Assembly (NCBI RefSeq): GCF_024746815.1
Contig: NZ_CP080525.1
Location: forward strand, 2,852,001-2,916,000
DNA length: 64,000 nucleotides
Source: Mesorhizobium sp. AR07
Lineage (GTDB): Bacteria; Pseudomonadota; Alphaproteobacteria; Rhizobiales; Rhizobiaceae
Reading direction: 5' to 3'
The position numbers and the translations under genes were made by a program. Each line of letters starts with the position of its first letter. Position 1 is the first letter of the stretch. The notes under the pieces were generated by a model. The model ran no database searches. It was not told where the DNA came from and was given only the letters and a program-made list of their open reading frames with translations. Of this stretch, positions 9,901 through 17,409 are shown piece by piece.

Positions 9901-11862
9901 GGTGCCGCTGGCGTAGCTCGGATCGCCGATGGCCACCGCGCCGTCGCCATAGGCGGTGTTGCCGGCGCCGATGGCCACGGCCTTGCCGCCATCGGCAGTC
10001 GCGCCCGTGCCGATGGCGACGGAGTCGGCGGAGAGCGCAGCGGACTGTAGACCGACCGCGATGGCGTTGGTTGCCGTCGCCTGGCTGTCGCGCCCCATTG
10101 CAATGGCGTCGTTCTCAGATGCCGTCACGTCCGTGCCGATGCCGATGGCGTTGTCTCCACTGGCGCTCGTTGCAAAAGTGCTTGAGCCGACATAGACGGC
10201 GCCTGTCCCGGACGCCCTCGTCCCAGCGCCGAGAGAGATGGAGTTCAGGGCGCTGCTTTGGGCGCCGCGGCCGAGCGCGGTACTGTTGAGTCCGGTGGCG
10301 CGGGATTCACGTCCGACGGCAGTGGAATTGTCGGCGCTGGCTACGGTGCCGATGCCGAGAGCGGTGCTGGCGCTTCCGCCGGCGTTGGCGCTGACGCCGG
10401 CAGCGAGAGAATTGTCTCCTGTCGCTTTCGCGCCGGACCCGAATGAGGAGGTGTTTGCGCCGCTGGCGACGGCCGTGTTGCCGATCGCTGTGCTGGCGGC
10501 GCCGCTCGCCTTTGAGGTAGTGCCCATGGCGATGGCGTCCTGCGCGCTCGCATTGGCCGACTTGCCGACCGCGGTGCTGTCTACACCATTCGCCGTAGCG
10601 CCCAGGCCCAGCGCACTTGCATTCGCGGCAGTCGCCGCGGCGTTGTTGCCGAGCGCCGTGGTCGAGACGTCCGTGGCCTGGGCTCCCGAACCTGCCGCCA
10701 CGGAGCCTACTCCGCTCGACACGGCCGAATTGCCGAGCGCCAGCGCAAAGTTGCCCGAAGCATTGGCGACATTGCCGAGAGCTTGGGAGTTCAACCCCCC
10801 GGCGCTGGCCTGGTTGCCAATCGAAACGGCATTCGTCCCGGCGGCTTTGGCGAGGTAACCCATGGCTGTGGTCCCGACGCCGGAAGCAGCTGCCCCATTG
10901 CCGACCGCCGTGGACTGGTTCGCCGACGCTGTGGCGGAGGTTCCGAACGCGCTGGCCCCGGTCCCGGTCGCAGAAGAGCTCGAACCTACCGCGGCCGACC
11001 ATGCCCCCGTTGCGGTTGAGGCTGTGCCGAGCGCAACGGCCTCGAACGTGAAGCCAGCAGGAGCAGTGCCACTTGCATTGGCATTCGTGCCAATGGCAAC
11101 GGGAGAACCACCGCCCGTTCCAGCGTTTGCCTTGGCGCCGACTCCCATGGCTATAGCGGCACCGTTTGCAGATGAGGCGTTGGAGGACAATCCAATCGCC
11201 ACCGAGGCACCACCCGAAGAACTGGCCGTTGAGCCGATGGCGACGGCGTTCGCCCCGTTTGCAGTGCTGTTGACACCAAAGGCTGATGCTCCATCCACCA
11301 GTGCGCGAGCATTCCCGCCGACAGCAAGAGCGTTGACGCCGGTGGCATTCGCGAAGACACCTATGCCTATGGCGTTGAGGCCAGTGGCACTCATCGTATA
11401 GCCGATGGCGATCGAAGCATCGCCCGTTGCGGTGATACCGGTGCCTAACGCCACGCCATTGTTGCCATTCACGTGGGCGCCAGCGCCGATGGCGGTTGAG
11501 GCGGAGCCGGGGGCGGTGCTGCCACAACCGATCGCTGTGCTTTGCCCGCCAGCAGAGGGAGTCGTGCAGTTCGCGACGTTGGTCAGAACCCCGTTACCAA
11601 TGACAACCTGCGCGAACGCCGCCTGCGGGGTCACGATCCCCACCACGGCAAGCTGCGCCCCGAGCATCCCGCCGACGCCCAGCGTTCCCAACCCCAGGCG
11701 CTTGCGTCCCATGCCGAGTACACAATGAGCCATACGCAGCACCGCCATCAGGCGGCGGCGGAGCGAGCGAGAGCCATGATCGGCACCCGCGATCCAGTGC
11801 CCGGCGAAATGCACCACGCGACGCTGAACAAGCGAACCGCTCGAAATCTGATCGTCGGTCAT
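6946..11862 (-). CDS. YadA-like trimeric autotransporter adhesin
   Basis: A 1638-residue surface adhesin (type Vc secretion). The start at 11862 is chosen for its GGAGAGGGAACC ribosome site; the frame extends 21 codons upstream without support. An extended N-terminal signal region of about 85 residues ends at PQAAFA. About 700 residues of head repeats of the pattern SxAxGxxAxAxG follow. Neck and connector modules with TDAVNGSQLFATN or close variants occur near residues 795, 917, 1082, 1249, 1427 and 1504, interleaved with KYFHANS modules near 822, 1102 and 1311. The last ~75 residues (from ASLRYDDRPGKLSVAAGGGF) are the YadA membrane anchor, ending in FTLN. It is the first gene of the surface operon. 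Confidence 0.95.
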   Translation of the reverse strand: MTDDQISSGSLVQRRVVHFAGHWIAGADHGSRSLRRRLMAVLRMAHCVLGMGRKRLGLGTLGVGGMLGAQLAVVGIVTPQAAFAQVVIGNGVLTNVANCTTPSAGGQSTAIGCGSTAPGSASTAIGAGAHVNGNNGVALGTGITATGDASIAIGYTMSATGLNAIGIGVFANATGVNALAVGGNARALVDGASAFGVNSTANGANAVAIGSTASSSGGASVAIGLSSNASSANGAAIAMGVGAKANAGTGGGSPVAIGTNANASGTAPAGFTFEAVALGTASTATGAWSAAVGSSSSATGTGASAFGTSATASANQSTAVGNGAAASGVGTTAMGYLAKAAGTNAVSIGNQASAGGLNSQALGNVANASGNFALALGNSAVSSGVGSVAAGSGAQATDVSTTALGNNAAATAANASALGLGATANGVDSTAVGKSANASAQDAIAMGTTSKASGAASTAIGNTAVASGANTSSFGSGAKATGDNSLAAGVSANAGGSASTALGIGTVASADNSTAVGRESRATGLNSTALGRGAQSSALNSISLGAGTRASGTGAVYVGSSTFATSASGDNAIGIGTDVTASENDAIAMGRDSQATATNAIAVGLQSAALSADSVAIGTGATADGGKAVAIGAGNTAYGDGAVAIGDPSYASGTGAFTGGANNIANSDGTASATAANMAAGAVAIGNNNKAIGQGSVALGNGSTAGAAGLAGNVALGNGATAAASSGDVALGSGSVTVAAAGTPNAVINGTTYAFQGVNPTSTVSIGAPGAERTLTNLAAGRISLTSTDAVNGSQLFATNQAVDAIGTTLNNINVGGGIKYFHANSALPDSQALGTNSVAVGPNAVANNAGDVAIGLNSTSGATTNVGGATIGGVNYTFAGGTPAGAFSVGSAGAERQIQNVAAGQLNGGSTDAVNGSQLFATNQQVTANTTAIANIGGSITNLGNTINNIAGNTSTIFTDANGEGIRYARTNETGLAQTDSFAQGVGSTAVGYQATATGVSGLALGRDSQASIDGGVALGSGSVSDRPLAPATGQIAAGPSNFIQYNTTDKVLLGAVSVGTATSYRQITNVADGTQQQDAVTVRQLQGVIASVSATSTKYFHANSTAGDSLAVGAESVAVGPTTVVNGDNGVGIGNGAIVDQTAPGGTAIGQNAHVMLADGLALGTNSLASGIQSVALGAGAQSTFINSVALGAQSVTTVGAQTGYTAFALTAPQTSVGEVSIGAAGAERKLTNVAAGSANTDAVNVSQLRGVSQNVANLFGASTTVNPDGSITGPTYTIQGNNYSTVYDGFTAVNNALTNINNGGGIKYFHANSTLADSTASGTDSVAIGPASVASGTDSLAAGHGATASAQGAVALGQDAKANNASDVALGSGSVTQTAVGTSSTVINGKTYAYAGTAPAGTVSVGDAGAERTITNVAAGRVSAGSTDAINGSQLFATNTAIEDLKTGVGSLTQNAVVYDTNPDGSKKNSITLQGGDVNAPVVISNVGPGVVGTDAVNVNQLNQGLTTGKSYTDNRVAYAIDTSNNYTDKVAATTLQQANDYTDQKLSQLNTDVAGIRDEARQAAAIGLAAASLRYDDRPGKLSVAAGGGFWRDAGAFAFGAGYTSEDGRIRGNLSGTAAGGHVGVGAGISFTLN

Positions 11863-11944
11863 GGTTCCCTCTCCGCTGGCCGGCATGAAATCGTCAGACA
11901 ATTCCAATCCGCAGCAGGAAGACATGATTCCTGCACATAGTATT

Positions 11945-11966
11945 TCACGAAATTGCTGCTTCGTGA
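11945..11966. promoter_or_regulatory. Inverted repeat upstream of the adhesin
   Basis: Perfect 7-bp inverted repeat TCACGAA / TTCGTGA with an 8-base spacer, 83 bp upstream of the adhesin start, in the AT-rich gap between the adhesin and the AraC gene. It could be an operator for one of the neighbouring AraC proteins or a leader hairpin. No direct evidence for either. Confidence 0.4.
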
Positions 11967-12058
11967 GAAAAAATGAAGCAAACTGACGGAGGTTAACGGT
12001 TCGTTACCTTAGCAAGCGCTTTAACACCAAGTAATCAAACAATGCCACAAACGGCATC

Positions 12059-12478
12059 TCATCTAACCTTCGAGTTAAGCTTGCCTGCCCTCGCCTGCAA
12101 TGGCGTCACCTGCCGGTATTTCTTCATCACCGTGGTAAAATGGCTCTGGCTTGAAAAGCCGGCCAAATGGGCGATATCCGCGATCGTCATGTGGCTGTCG
12201 GCAAGCAGCCTTTCGGCGAAGTCGAGCCGCAAATCGAGAACGTATTGATGCGGCGGCATCCCGAACGTCTTGGAGAACGCCCGCACGAAATGGTAGGGCG
12301 AAAGCCCGCAAACCGCAGCCATCTCGGCAAGCGCCAGCTTGCGTGAAAAGTTCTCGTTCAGGAATTCCTGCACCCTGCGTGCACTGCGGACGGAAAGCCC
12401 ACCTTTTACATTCAGTGCCGGCTGTCGCGCCGCATTGGTCACGGAAATCCGTTCCAGGAAATCATCATCGCGCCGCAT
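12059..12478 (-). CDS. Short AraC-family regulator (DNA-binding domain only)
   Basis: A 139-residue protein made up almost entirely of the AraC DNA-binding domain: first helix-turn-helix around LALAEMAAVCGLSPYHFVRA, second around MTIADIAHLAGFSSQSHFTT. The start at 12478 is chosen because AGGAGG lies 7 bases upstream; the frame continues 16 codons higher without a good site. No N-terminal sensing domain is present. Its domain is closely similar to the C-terminus of the full-length AraC protein next door, so they are tandem paralogs. It lies just upstream of the adhesin operon on the same strand and is a plausible regulator of it. Confidence 0.85.
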   Translation of the reverse strand: MRRDDDFLERISVTNAARQPALNVKGGLSVRSARRVQEFLNENFSRKLALAEMAAVCGLSPYHFVRAFSKTFGMPPHQYVLDLRLDFAERLLADSHMTIADIAHLAGFSSQSHFTTVMKKYRQVTPLQARAGKLNSKVR

Positions 12479-12733
12479 TCTTCGGCCTCCTGAGACCTCC
12501 CCCGATGCAAAGCAATCTGCGAGCATACCGTGCGTGCCCTCAAGAAAACAAGCCGTGATCGATCGAACTGACTTATGGTGTTCACGCAGAGCATGGGCAC
12601 ATTCGTGATGGACGTATTTTGGAAAATTCCGGTTTTTTTGTAGGAAATTCCTGTCTTGGATCGCTGAGCATCAGCTGTCCCCGCTTTGCCACACCAATGC
12701 ATGCCGCCCGTTTTCGATGCGGCGTGCAGCCTT

Positions 12734-13657
12734 TCAGTTTCTGACCGAAGCGTATCCGGCCTTGGTTGGCGTTCTTCCCCTGTACTTCTTCATGGTGGCG
12801 GCCAGATGGCTTTGATCCGAAAACCCAGCCAGGTACGCAACTTCGGCAATCGCGAACTCGCCATCGACGAGCAGCCTTTCCGCCAGGTCCAGGCGCAGAT
12901 TGATCAGATACCGATGCGGCGGCATTCCAAACGTCCTGGCGAACCTTACTATGAAATGATTCGGTGAAATCCCTGCGACTGACGCGAGTTCCGTGACCAG
13001 TACTTTCCGCGTAAAATTTTCATTGAGATACTCCCGTACGCGCCGAGCGCCGTCCGAGGAGAGTCCGCCCTTGGGCGACGCAACCTGTCTCTTGCGGCTT
13101 GTGTAGGTGCGAAGCAGGTGAACGCCGAACACCGGGAGCAATGAGTCCAGATAAAGCTCGTTCGGAGGTGCTTTCCCAGTCAGTTCGGCAGTGAACCTCT
13201 GGGCTATATTGAGAGCCCAGAGGTCGACGGTACCGAACGCGGGCGGCTGGAGTTCCACATCGGTGAGATCGAACTCATGAGCGGCCAATTCGGATAGCGC
13301 TGCGGGAGATATGGAGACGACCGCATTTTCCCTGGTCGCCGACCAGGCGAGACTGCTGTCCACGCCCGCCGGATTGACGACGAGACATCCGGCCGGCGCG
13401 TCGTACTCTATGATCCTGTCGCTGCCGAGCGAGGCCCTCAACTTGCGTACGGGCGCCAGCACAATCCCCACGGAATGCTCCGTGGCGAGGAACTTCTGCG
13501 ATCCAGGGGCGCGGACGGAGTATATCGCGCTCCCCCGCGGAGTGGCCCTTCTCGGGCCTGCATTTTCAGGAATTATGTCAAACACATGTCGAGCTGTCCG
13601 CGCCCGATCGACGCCCCGGGAATCGCCGCTTTCCCGAGCCTCATCCGCATTCCTCAT
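12734..13657 (-). CDS. AraC-family transcriptional regulator, full length
   Basis: A 307-residue regulator with an N-terminal sensing region of about 190 residues (cupin-like appearance, e.g. IIEYDAPAGCLVVNPAGVDS). A C-terminal DNA-binding domain has two helix-turn-helix segments (VLVTELASVAGISPNHF and FAIAEVAYLAGFSDQSHL). Shared words with the short AraC protein downstream include TFGMPPH and AERLL. The start at 13657 follows GAGGCGAGGCGGATGAGGA; an alternative GTG at 13732 would add 25 residues. Same strand as the adhesin operon. Ligand and targets unknown. Confidence 0.87.
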   Translation of the reverse strand: MRNADEARESGDSRGVDRARTARHVFDIIPENAGPRRATPRGSAIYSVRAPGSQKFLATEHSVGIVLAPVRKLRASLGSDRIIEYDAPAGCLVVNPAGVDSSLAWSATRENAVVSISPAALSELAAHEFDLTDVELQPPAFGTVDLWALNIAQRFTAELTGKAPPNELYLDSLLPVFGVHLLRTYTSRKRQVASPKGGLSSDGARRVREYLNENFTRKVLVTELASVAGISPNHFIVRFARTFGMPPHRYLINLRLDLAERLLVDGEFAIAEVAYLAGFSDQSHLAATMKKYRGRTPTKAGYASVRN

Positions 13658-14032
13658 CCGCCTCGCCTCAGCCGTCTTGCCTGCTGCCTGAAATCCCCTT
13701 TTTACCCAACCCGAAATCAGAGTAACGCACACGCTGAGGATAGGGAAGAACGTCCGTACGCAAACAAAAACTAAGTTTCACGGCAATAAGAAAAAAATTG
13801 CCCACAAGGGAGGTCGTTGAAATTTTCCCTACTTAGATAATGAGGTCTTCTCCACCGGCGCGCTGCGTACATCGACTTTGGTGTGAATCGGTCACACGCT
13901 TCGTGCAATCTATGCAAAATTTATGAAACGCTAATATAAAGCCCTATCTGACCTTTCGTCAGGCTACAGCTTGGTTTGCCATAGAGATCGGCGGCCATGC
14001 AAGGAGGCAGGATGGAGCTATCCGGTCCGCGG
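13658..14032. other. AT-rich intergenic stretch, no gene seen
   Basis: About 375 bp between the full-length AraC gene and a small minus-strand ORF. It is markedly poorer in G and C than the neighbours (for example around 13770-13830 and 13910-13945). One weak hairpin, CTGAC / GTCAG, lies at 13948-13962 and could end the small ORF. No promoter motif can be assigned with confidence. Confidence 0.5.
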
Positions 14033-14233
14033 CTAGAGATCACCGCGACGATTTTCGTACAGATCCCACGCAAGTTCCACAAAGGCCAGAAGAACATCCT
14101 CCTGGCCCCACCCGGCGGCGACCGCCGCCTGGACGATTTCACGGATGAGAGGCAGCAATTGGGACTGGCATTCGACCGAGATGTCGATGCCAGCGTCACC
14201 CACTGGCGGCCCAACGAAGTTGAATTTCACCAT
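14033..14233 (-). CDS. Small hypothetical protein
   Basis: A 66-residue ORF with a good ribosome site (GAGGGGAG about 5 bases before ATG). The protein has a plausible helical composition (LLPLIREIVQAAVAAGWGQE, then VLLAFVELAWDLYENR) and no signal peptide. No recognised domain. Overlapping frames on both strands look less protein-like. It stands alone in a sparse region. Confidence 0.5.
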   Translation of the reverse strand: MVKFNFVGPPVGDAGIDISVECQSQLLPLIREIVQAAVAAGWGQEDVLLAFVELAWDLYENRRGDL

Positions 14234-14686
14234 TCGGCGCTCCCCTCGCCATCAATCAAAGTGTTATATCGTTAATTTCATTTCTGCTGATATACAATGA
14301 CTTCTGAGCCAAGCATAGAAAGCCTTGCAGGACCGAAGCGGCACAGGGCGACGCCAGATCATACAGTCTCTTTGCTTCGCCGGGGATCGGATGGGCCATG
14401 GGGCATGGATTCCATCGGGCTTGATCGGTTCGACCTCTGCCCCCAAAATTGGAATTCTTCAGCTGAGCCGAGTGCCGCAAAGAGTAGAAGAATGCCTCTT
14501 CGGTAGTAGTGGTACTGCGATATAGGGGGCTCCCGCCTGTTCCCGCATGCCCTTGGTTTCGTTCGGATCGGCCTTCTCATGCACGCCGTTGCGGCGGCGC
14601 TTTGAACTAGGCCGTGAACTCATAAAAGGCGGGTGGTCGCGTTGTTCGAGTGGCAACGGTCCTTTTGCTGGAGACCAAATTTCGGC
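14234..14686. other. Intergenic stretch without a supported gene
   Basis: About 450 bp with several short overlapping open frames on both strands (60-74 codons), none with a good ribosome site or a recognisable domain. Together with the frameshifted IS just beyond the DUF1993 gene, it reads like decayed accessory DNA. I see no clear terminal repeats in it. Confidence 0.5.
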
Positions 14687-15211
14687 TCAGAATGAACTGG
14701 TGCGCAGCCGACCCTCGTAATCACGTTTACCGAGCGGCACGCCTCGCGAGCGCAGGATGTTGTATGCGGTGACGGCGTGGAAATGGAAGTTTGGCAGAGA
14801 GAAAGAGAGAATGAAGATCTCCGACGTGAAAGCAAGCCGTCGCGGGCCGATCTGGAGGTCTAGGTGCTTGCCCGCGCAGTCGTTAATCTCTTCGGGGACG
14901 AACGCCTCCAGCGCCGTTTCTGCCTTGCCGATCATCGCCTGTAGGTCAGTGAAAGGAACAGGTCCGACCAAAGCGGGAGGGGTGAACGCGCCGGTCTTGA
15001 GAGCCTCGACCCCCCACACGGAATGATGACATGCCGCTTCGATCTGAAAATGAAATGGCGCCATGTCGTCGAAGAGGCGGTTGTTCACGAAATTATCGGG
15101 ATCGACACCGGTGTTTGAAAAGTGGGTGGCCGCACGGTCGAGAAAGCCTCCGACGGATCTTACGGTTTGCAGGAAGGTCGGCACGCTGAGGTCGTAGAGT
15201 GATGTCCGCAT
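14687..15211 (-). CDS. DUF1993 family protein
   Basis: A 174-residue protein that matches the DUF1993 family from its first residues (MRTSLYDLSVPTFLQTVRSV) to the end; length is normal for the family. The start at 15211 is preferred over one 10 codons upstream because AGAGAGG lies 6 bases before it. DUF1993 proteins have a DinB-like four-helix appearance, and conserved histidines are visible in FHFQIEAACHHSVW and NFHFHAVTAYN. The function is not established. It sits alone between a gene-poor stretch and an insertion sequence. Confidence 0.85.
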   Translation of the reverse strand: MRTSLYDLSVPTFLQTVRSVGGFLDRAATHFSNTGVDPDNFVNNRLFDDMAPFHFQIEAACHHSVWGVEALKTGAFTPPALVGPVPFTDLQAMIGKAETALEAFVPEEINDCAGKHLDLQIGPRRLAFTSEIFILSFSLPNFHFHAVTAYNILRSRGVPLGKRDYEGRLRTSSF

Positions 15212-15289
15212 TGCCTTCCTCTCTCGAGCAATTTGAATCATAGTGAGTATGTGGCGTGATGGTCACAACGGCAAGGCAAGCGCGGTCAC

Positions 15290-16102
15290 AGGCTGGCGGT
15301 CTTGCCCATTGGGTGGAACCCTGATTCAGCATCGGCATGAGCCGATACGATCCGACCGACTTCGAGTGGCGCGTTATCGAGCCGCTGCTGCCCAACAAGC
15401 CGCGAGGCGTGCCGCGCGTCGATGACCGCCGTGTGCTGAACGGCATCTTCTGGGTATCGCGGTCGGGTGCACCGTGGCGCGACCTGCCGGAGCGCTATGG
15501 CCCACGCACCACCTGTTACAACCGCTTCGTGCGATGGCGGAAGGCGGGCATGTGGGACCGGCTGATGGACGCCATCACCGTCGCGCACGACGGCGACATC
15601 CAGATGATCGACAGCACCTCCGTTCGGGTCCATCAGCAGGCCGCGACGGCAAAAAGGGGGTGCAGATCACTGTCTCGGCCGCTCCCGGGGCGGGCTCACG
15701 ACCAAGATCCAGGTCGTCGTCGACGCGCAGGGGCTCCCGATCCGGCTCGGCCTGACGGCAGGGCAGGCGCATGACGTGCAGATTGCCGACACGCTGCTCG
15801 ACCATCTCGTCCCGCGAACCATCGTGCAGGCGGATGAGGCTTACGACGCCGATCGCATCCGCGAGCTGATCCAAGACCAGGGCGCCACGCCCAACATCCC
15901 GCCCAAGAGCAACCGGCGCTGGAAACCCTGCTTCAGCAAGCGCCTCTACCGCGAGCGCAACCTGATCGAGCGCTTCTTCTCGAAGCTGAAGCCCTTCCGC
16001 CGCGTCGCAACCCGCTACGACAAGCTCGCCGCCAACTTCCTCGCCATGGTCCAACTCGCCTCGATGCGGCTGTGGCTGCGAGCTTATGAGGCTACGGCCT
16101 AG
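15290..16102 (+). mobile_element. IS5-family insertion sequence, right end missing
   Basis: The transposase frames fill 15337-16102. The left boundary is approximate; a short leader with GGAACCCTGATTCAGCATCGGC (position about 15315-15336) directly precedes the start. No inverted copy of this leader follows the transposase: its stop codon (16100-16102) overlaps the last codon of the convergent lacI-type gene through a shared CTAG. The right terminal repeat is therefore absent, and the element is probably immobile by itself. Confidence 0.8.
15337..16102 (+). pseudogene. IS5-family transposase, two frames
   Basis: The first frame (15337-15774) carries the N-terminal domain and the first catalytic Asp (MIDSTSVRVH). 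The second frame, open from about 15653 to 16102, carries the second Asp (ADEAYDADRI) and the Glu (RNLIERFFSKLKPFRR). The switch falls in AAAAAGGGGG (15651-15660). Moving from the first frame to the second needs a +1 shift, or equivalently reflects a small indel. The -1 frame reads KKGVQIT and stops at 15755, so a simple -1 programmed shift does not restore the protein. Related single-frame transposases read through this point, which favours a broken gene over programmed shifting. Confidence 0.75.
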
Positions 16103-17136
16103 ATGTTCTCGCGGGTGTAGATCTCGAACGGCAGTATCGTTGTGAAATTGCCGCCTTCGTTCGGGCCGGAGACGGCGCGGACCATGCCGGCCAGCGCTTC
16201 CTGCGCGATGCGGGCGAGCGGGTGTGAAATGACAAAGGTCAGCGTGCCGTCGAGCAGAGCCGGCCGCGTCGAGTCCATCAGCTCATAGCCGACGACGACC
16301 AGGCTGCCGGCTCGCCCGGTGGAGCGCAGCGCCGCAATCGCGCCGGTGATGCCGCCGCCGGCGACATACAGGCCGGACAGATCCGGATTTTCGTTCAGGA
16401 GTTTTTCGGTCATCTCCTGCGCGATGGCGCTCGATTCGAAGGTCAGCAACGGTTCCAGCAGCGTGAAGCCCGGGGCGTGCTCGCGGAAATAGGAGCGAAA
16501 CCCGCTCTCGTTCATTTCCTGGCAGCGATAGCGATGATTGCCGACGAGGATGCCCAGCTTGCCGGGCGCCTTGCAGACATGCTCGAACGCCCAGGCTGCG
16601 GTGCGCCCGACCTTCCAGCCGTCCAGCCCGATGTAGCGCACCTGCGCCGTCGCCGATATCGGCGAGATCAGCGCAAGGACCGGCACGTTGCGGGCTTGCA
16701 GCGTATCGATTGCCTGGGCGACAAGAGGGTGAACCGCGGCTACGACCCCCACGGCATCGCACTCGGCGCCCAATGCCAATATGCGCGACGCGACGTTCTG
16801 CGGCGACAGATCGTCAAGAAACTCCGTTCTCAGCTCTATTTCGCAGTCGGGAATTGTCTCGACGGCCAAACGCAGTGCCTCGGCGATGTTGCGGTAGAAG
16901 GCGCGGCCGGGCTGGTGCAGAAGGAAGCCGAACCTGTAGCGCGGCCGAGCGGCCGCCACGCGGCTTCGCAGCGCGCCCATGCCATAAAAACCGATCTGCT
17001 CCGCCGCCAGCCTGACGCGCTCACGCGTGCCCTGGCGGACGGCGCCCGCGCCGCTCAGCACCCGGTTGACCGTGGCCACCGAAACATTCGCCTCGGCGGC
17101 TACATCTTTGATCGTCGGCCGCTTGTTCTGATCCAT
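16099..17136 (-). CDS. LacI-family transcriptional regulator
   Basis: A 345-residue regulator. The N-terminal LacI helix-turn-helix is TIKDVAAEANVSVATVNRVL, followed by a hinge and a periplasmic-binding-protein-like sensor domain to the end. The length is normal. It is divergent from the hydroxylase and sugar-importer genes and probably controls them in response to a sugar. Its stop codon overlaps that of the IS transposase. A palindrome 25 bp upstream of its start (17161-17176) is a candidate operator. Confidence 0.92.
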   Translation of the reverse strand: MDQNKRPTIKDVAAEANVSVATVNRVLSGAGAVRQGTRERVRLAAEQIGFYGMGALRSRVAAARPRYRFGFLLHQPGRAFYRNIAEALRLAVETIPDCEIELRTEFLDDLSPQNVASRILALGAECDAVGVVAAVHPLVAQAIDTLQARNVPVLALISPISATAQVRYIGLDGWKVGRTAAWAFEHVCKAPGKLGILVGNHRYRCQEMNESGFRSYFREHAPGFTLLEPLLTFESSAIAQEMTEKLLNENPDLSGLYVAGGGITGAIAALRSTGRAGSLVVVGYELMDSTRPALLDGTLTFVISHPLARIAQEALAGMVRAVSGPNEGGNFTTILPFEIYTRENI

Positions 17137-17160
17137 TTTGTCTCATCAGTCCGTCGCAAC

Positions 17161-17176
17161 TGATACAAAGATATCA
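17161..17176. promoter_or_regulatory. Candidate LacI-type operator
   Basis: Perfect inverted repeat TGATA / TATCA with a 6-base spacer, in the AT-rich gap between the lacI-type gene and the hydroxylase gene. A second inverted repeat, GAATA / TATTC with a 7-base spacer, lies at 17217-17233. Position and symmetry suit a regulator of the divergent genes; binding is inferred. Confidence 0.45.
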
Positions 17177-17409
17177 TTTTTCCCGCAAGTTTGATATGAA
17201 TGGCACAATCATTTTGGAATAAACATTCTATTCTTGATTCGTTTTGGATCAAGATGTTTATCTCAGGAAAAGCAAGCAAGGCGGCAGCACCGCCAGCCCA
17301 GGGATAGCATCAGCACAGCGCAGACAGGTTCTCGCCCTCCGCCCCGTGGCGGTGCGAGGCAGCGTGCGCGTGTGCGGCCATCCCAGGCATTGCGAGTGGA
17401 GGATCCGGG

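Noticed and set aside
7300..11500. Regularly spaced repeats that could suggest a CRISPR array
   Set aside because: The repeats vary, are in frame, and encode the SxAxGxxAxAxG head motifs of a trimeric autotransporter.
12439..12702. A minus-strand frame upstream of the short AraC gene as its missing sensor domain
   Set aside because: It is in a different frame, has no resemblance to an AraC N-terminal domain, and the short gene has its own strong ribosome site.
14256..14656. Several 60-74 codon frames between the small ORF and DUF1993
   Set aside because: They overlap one another on both strands, lack good ribosome sites, and show no recognisable family.
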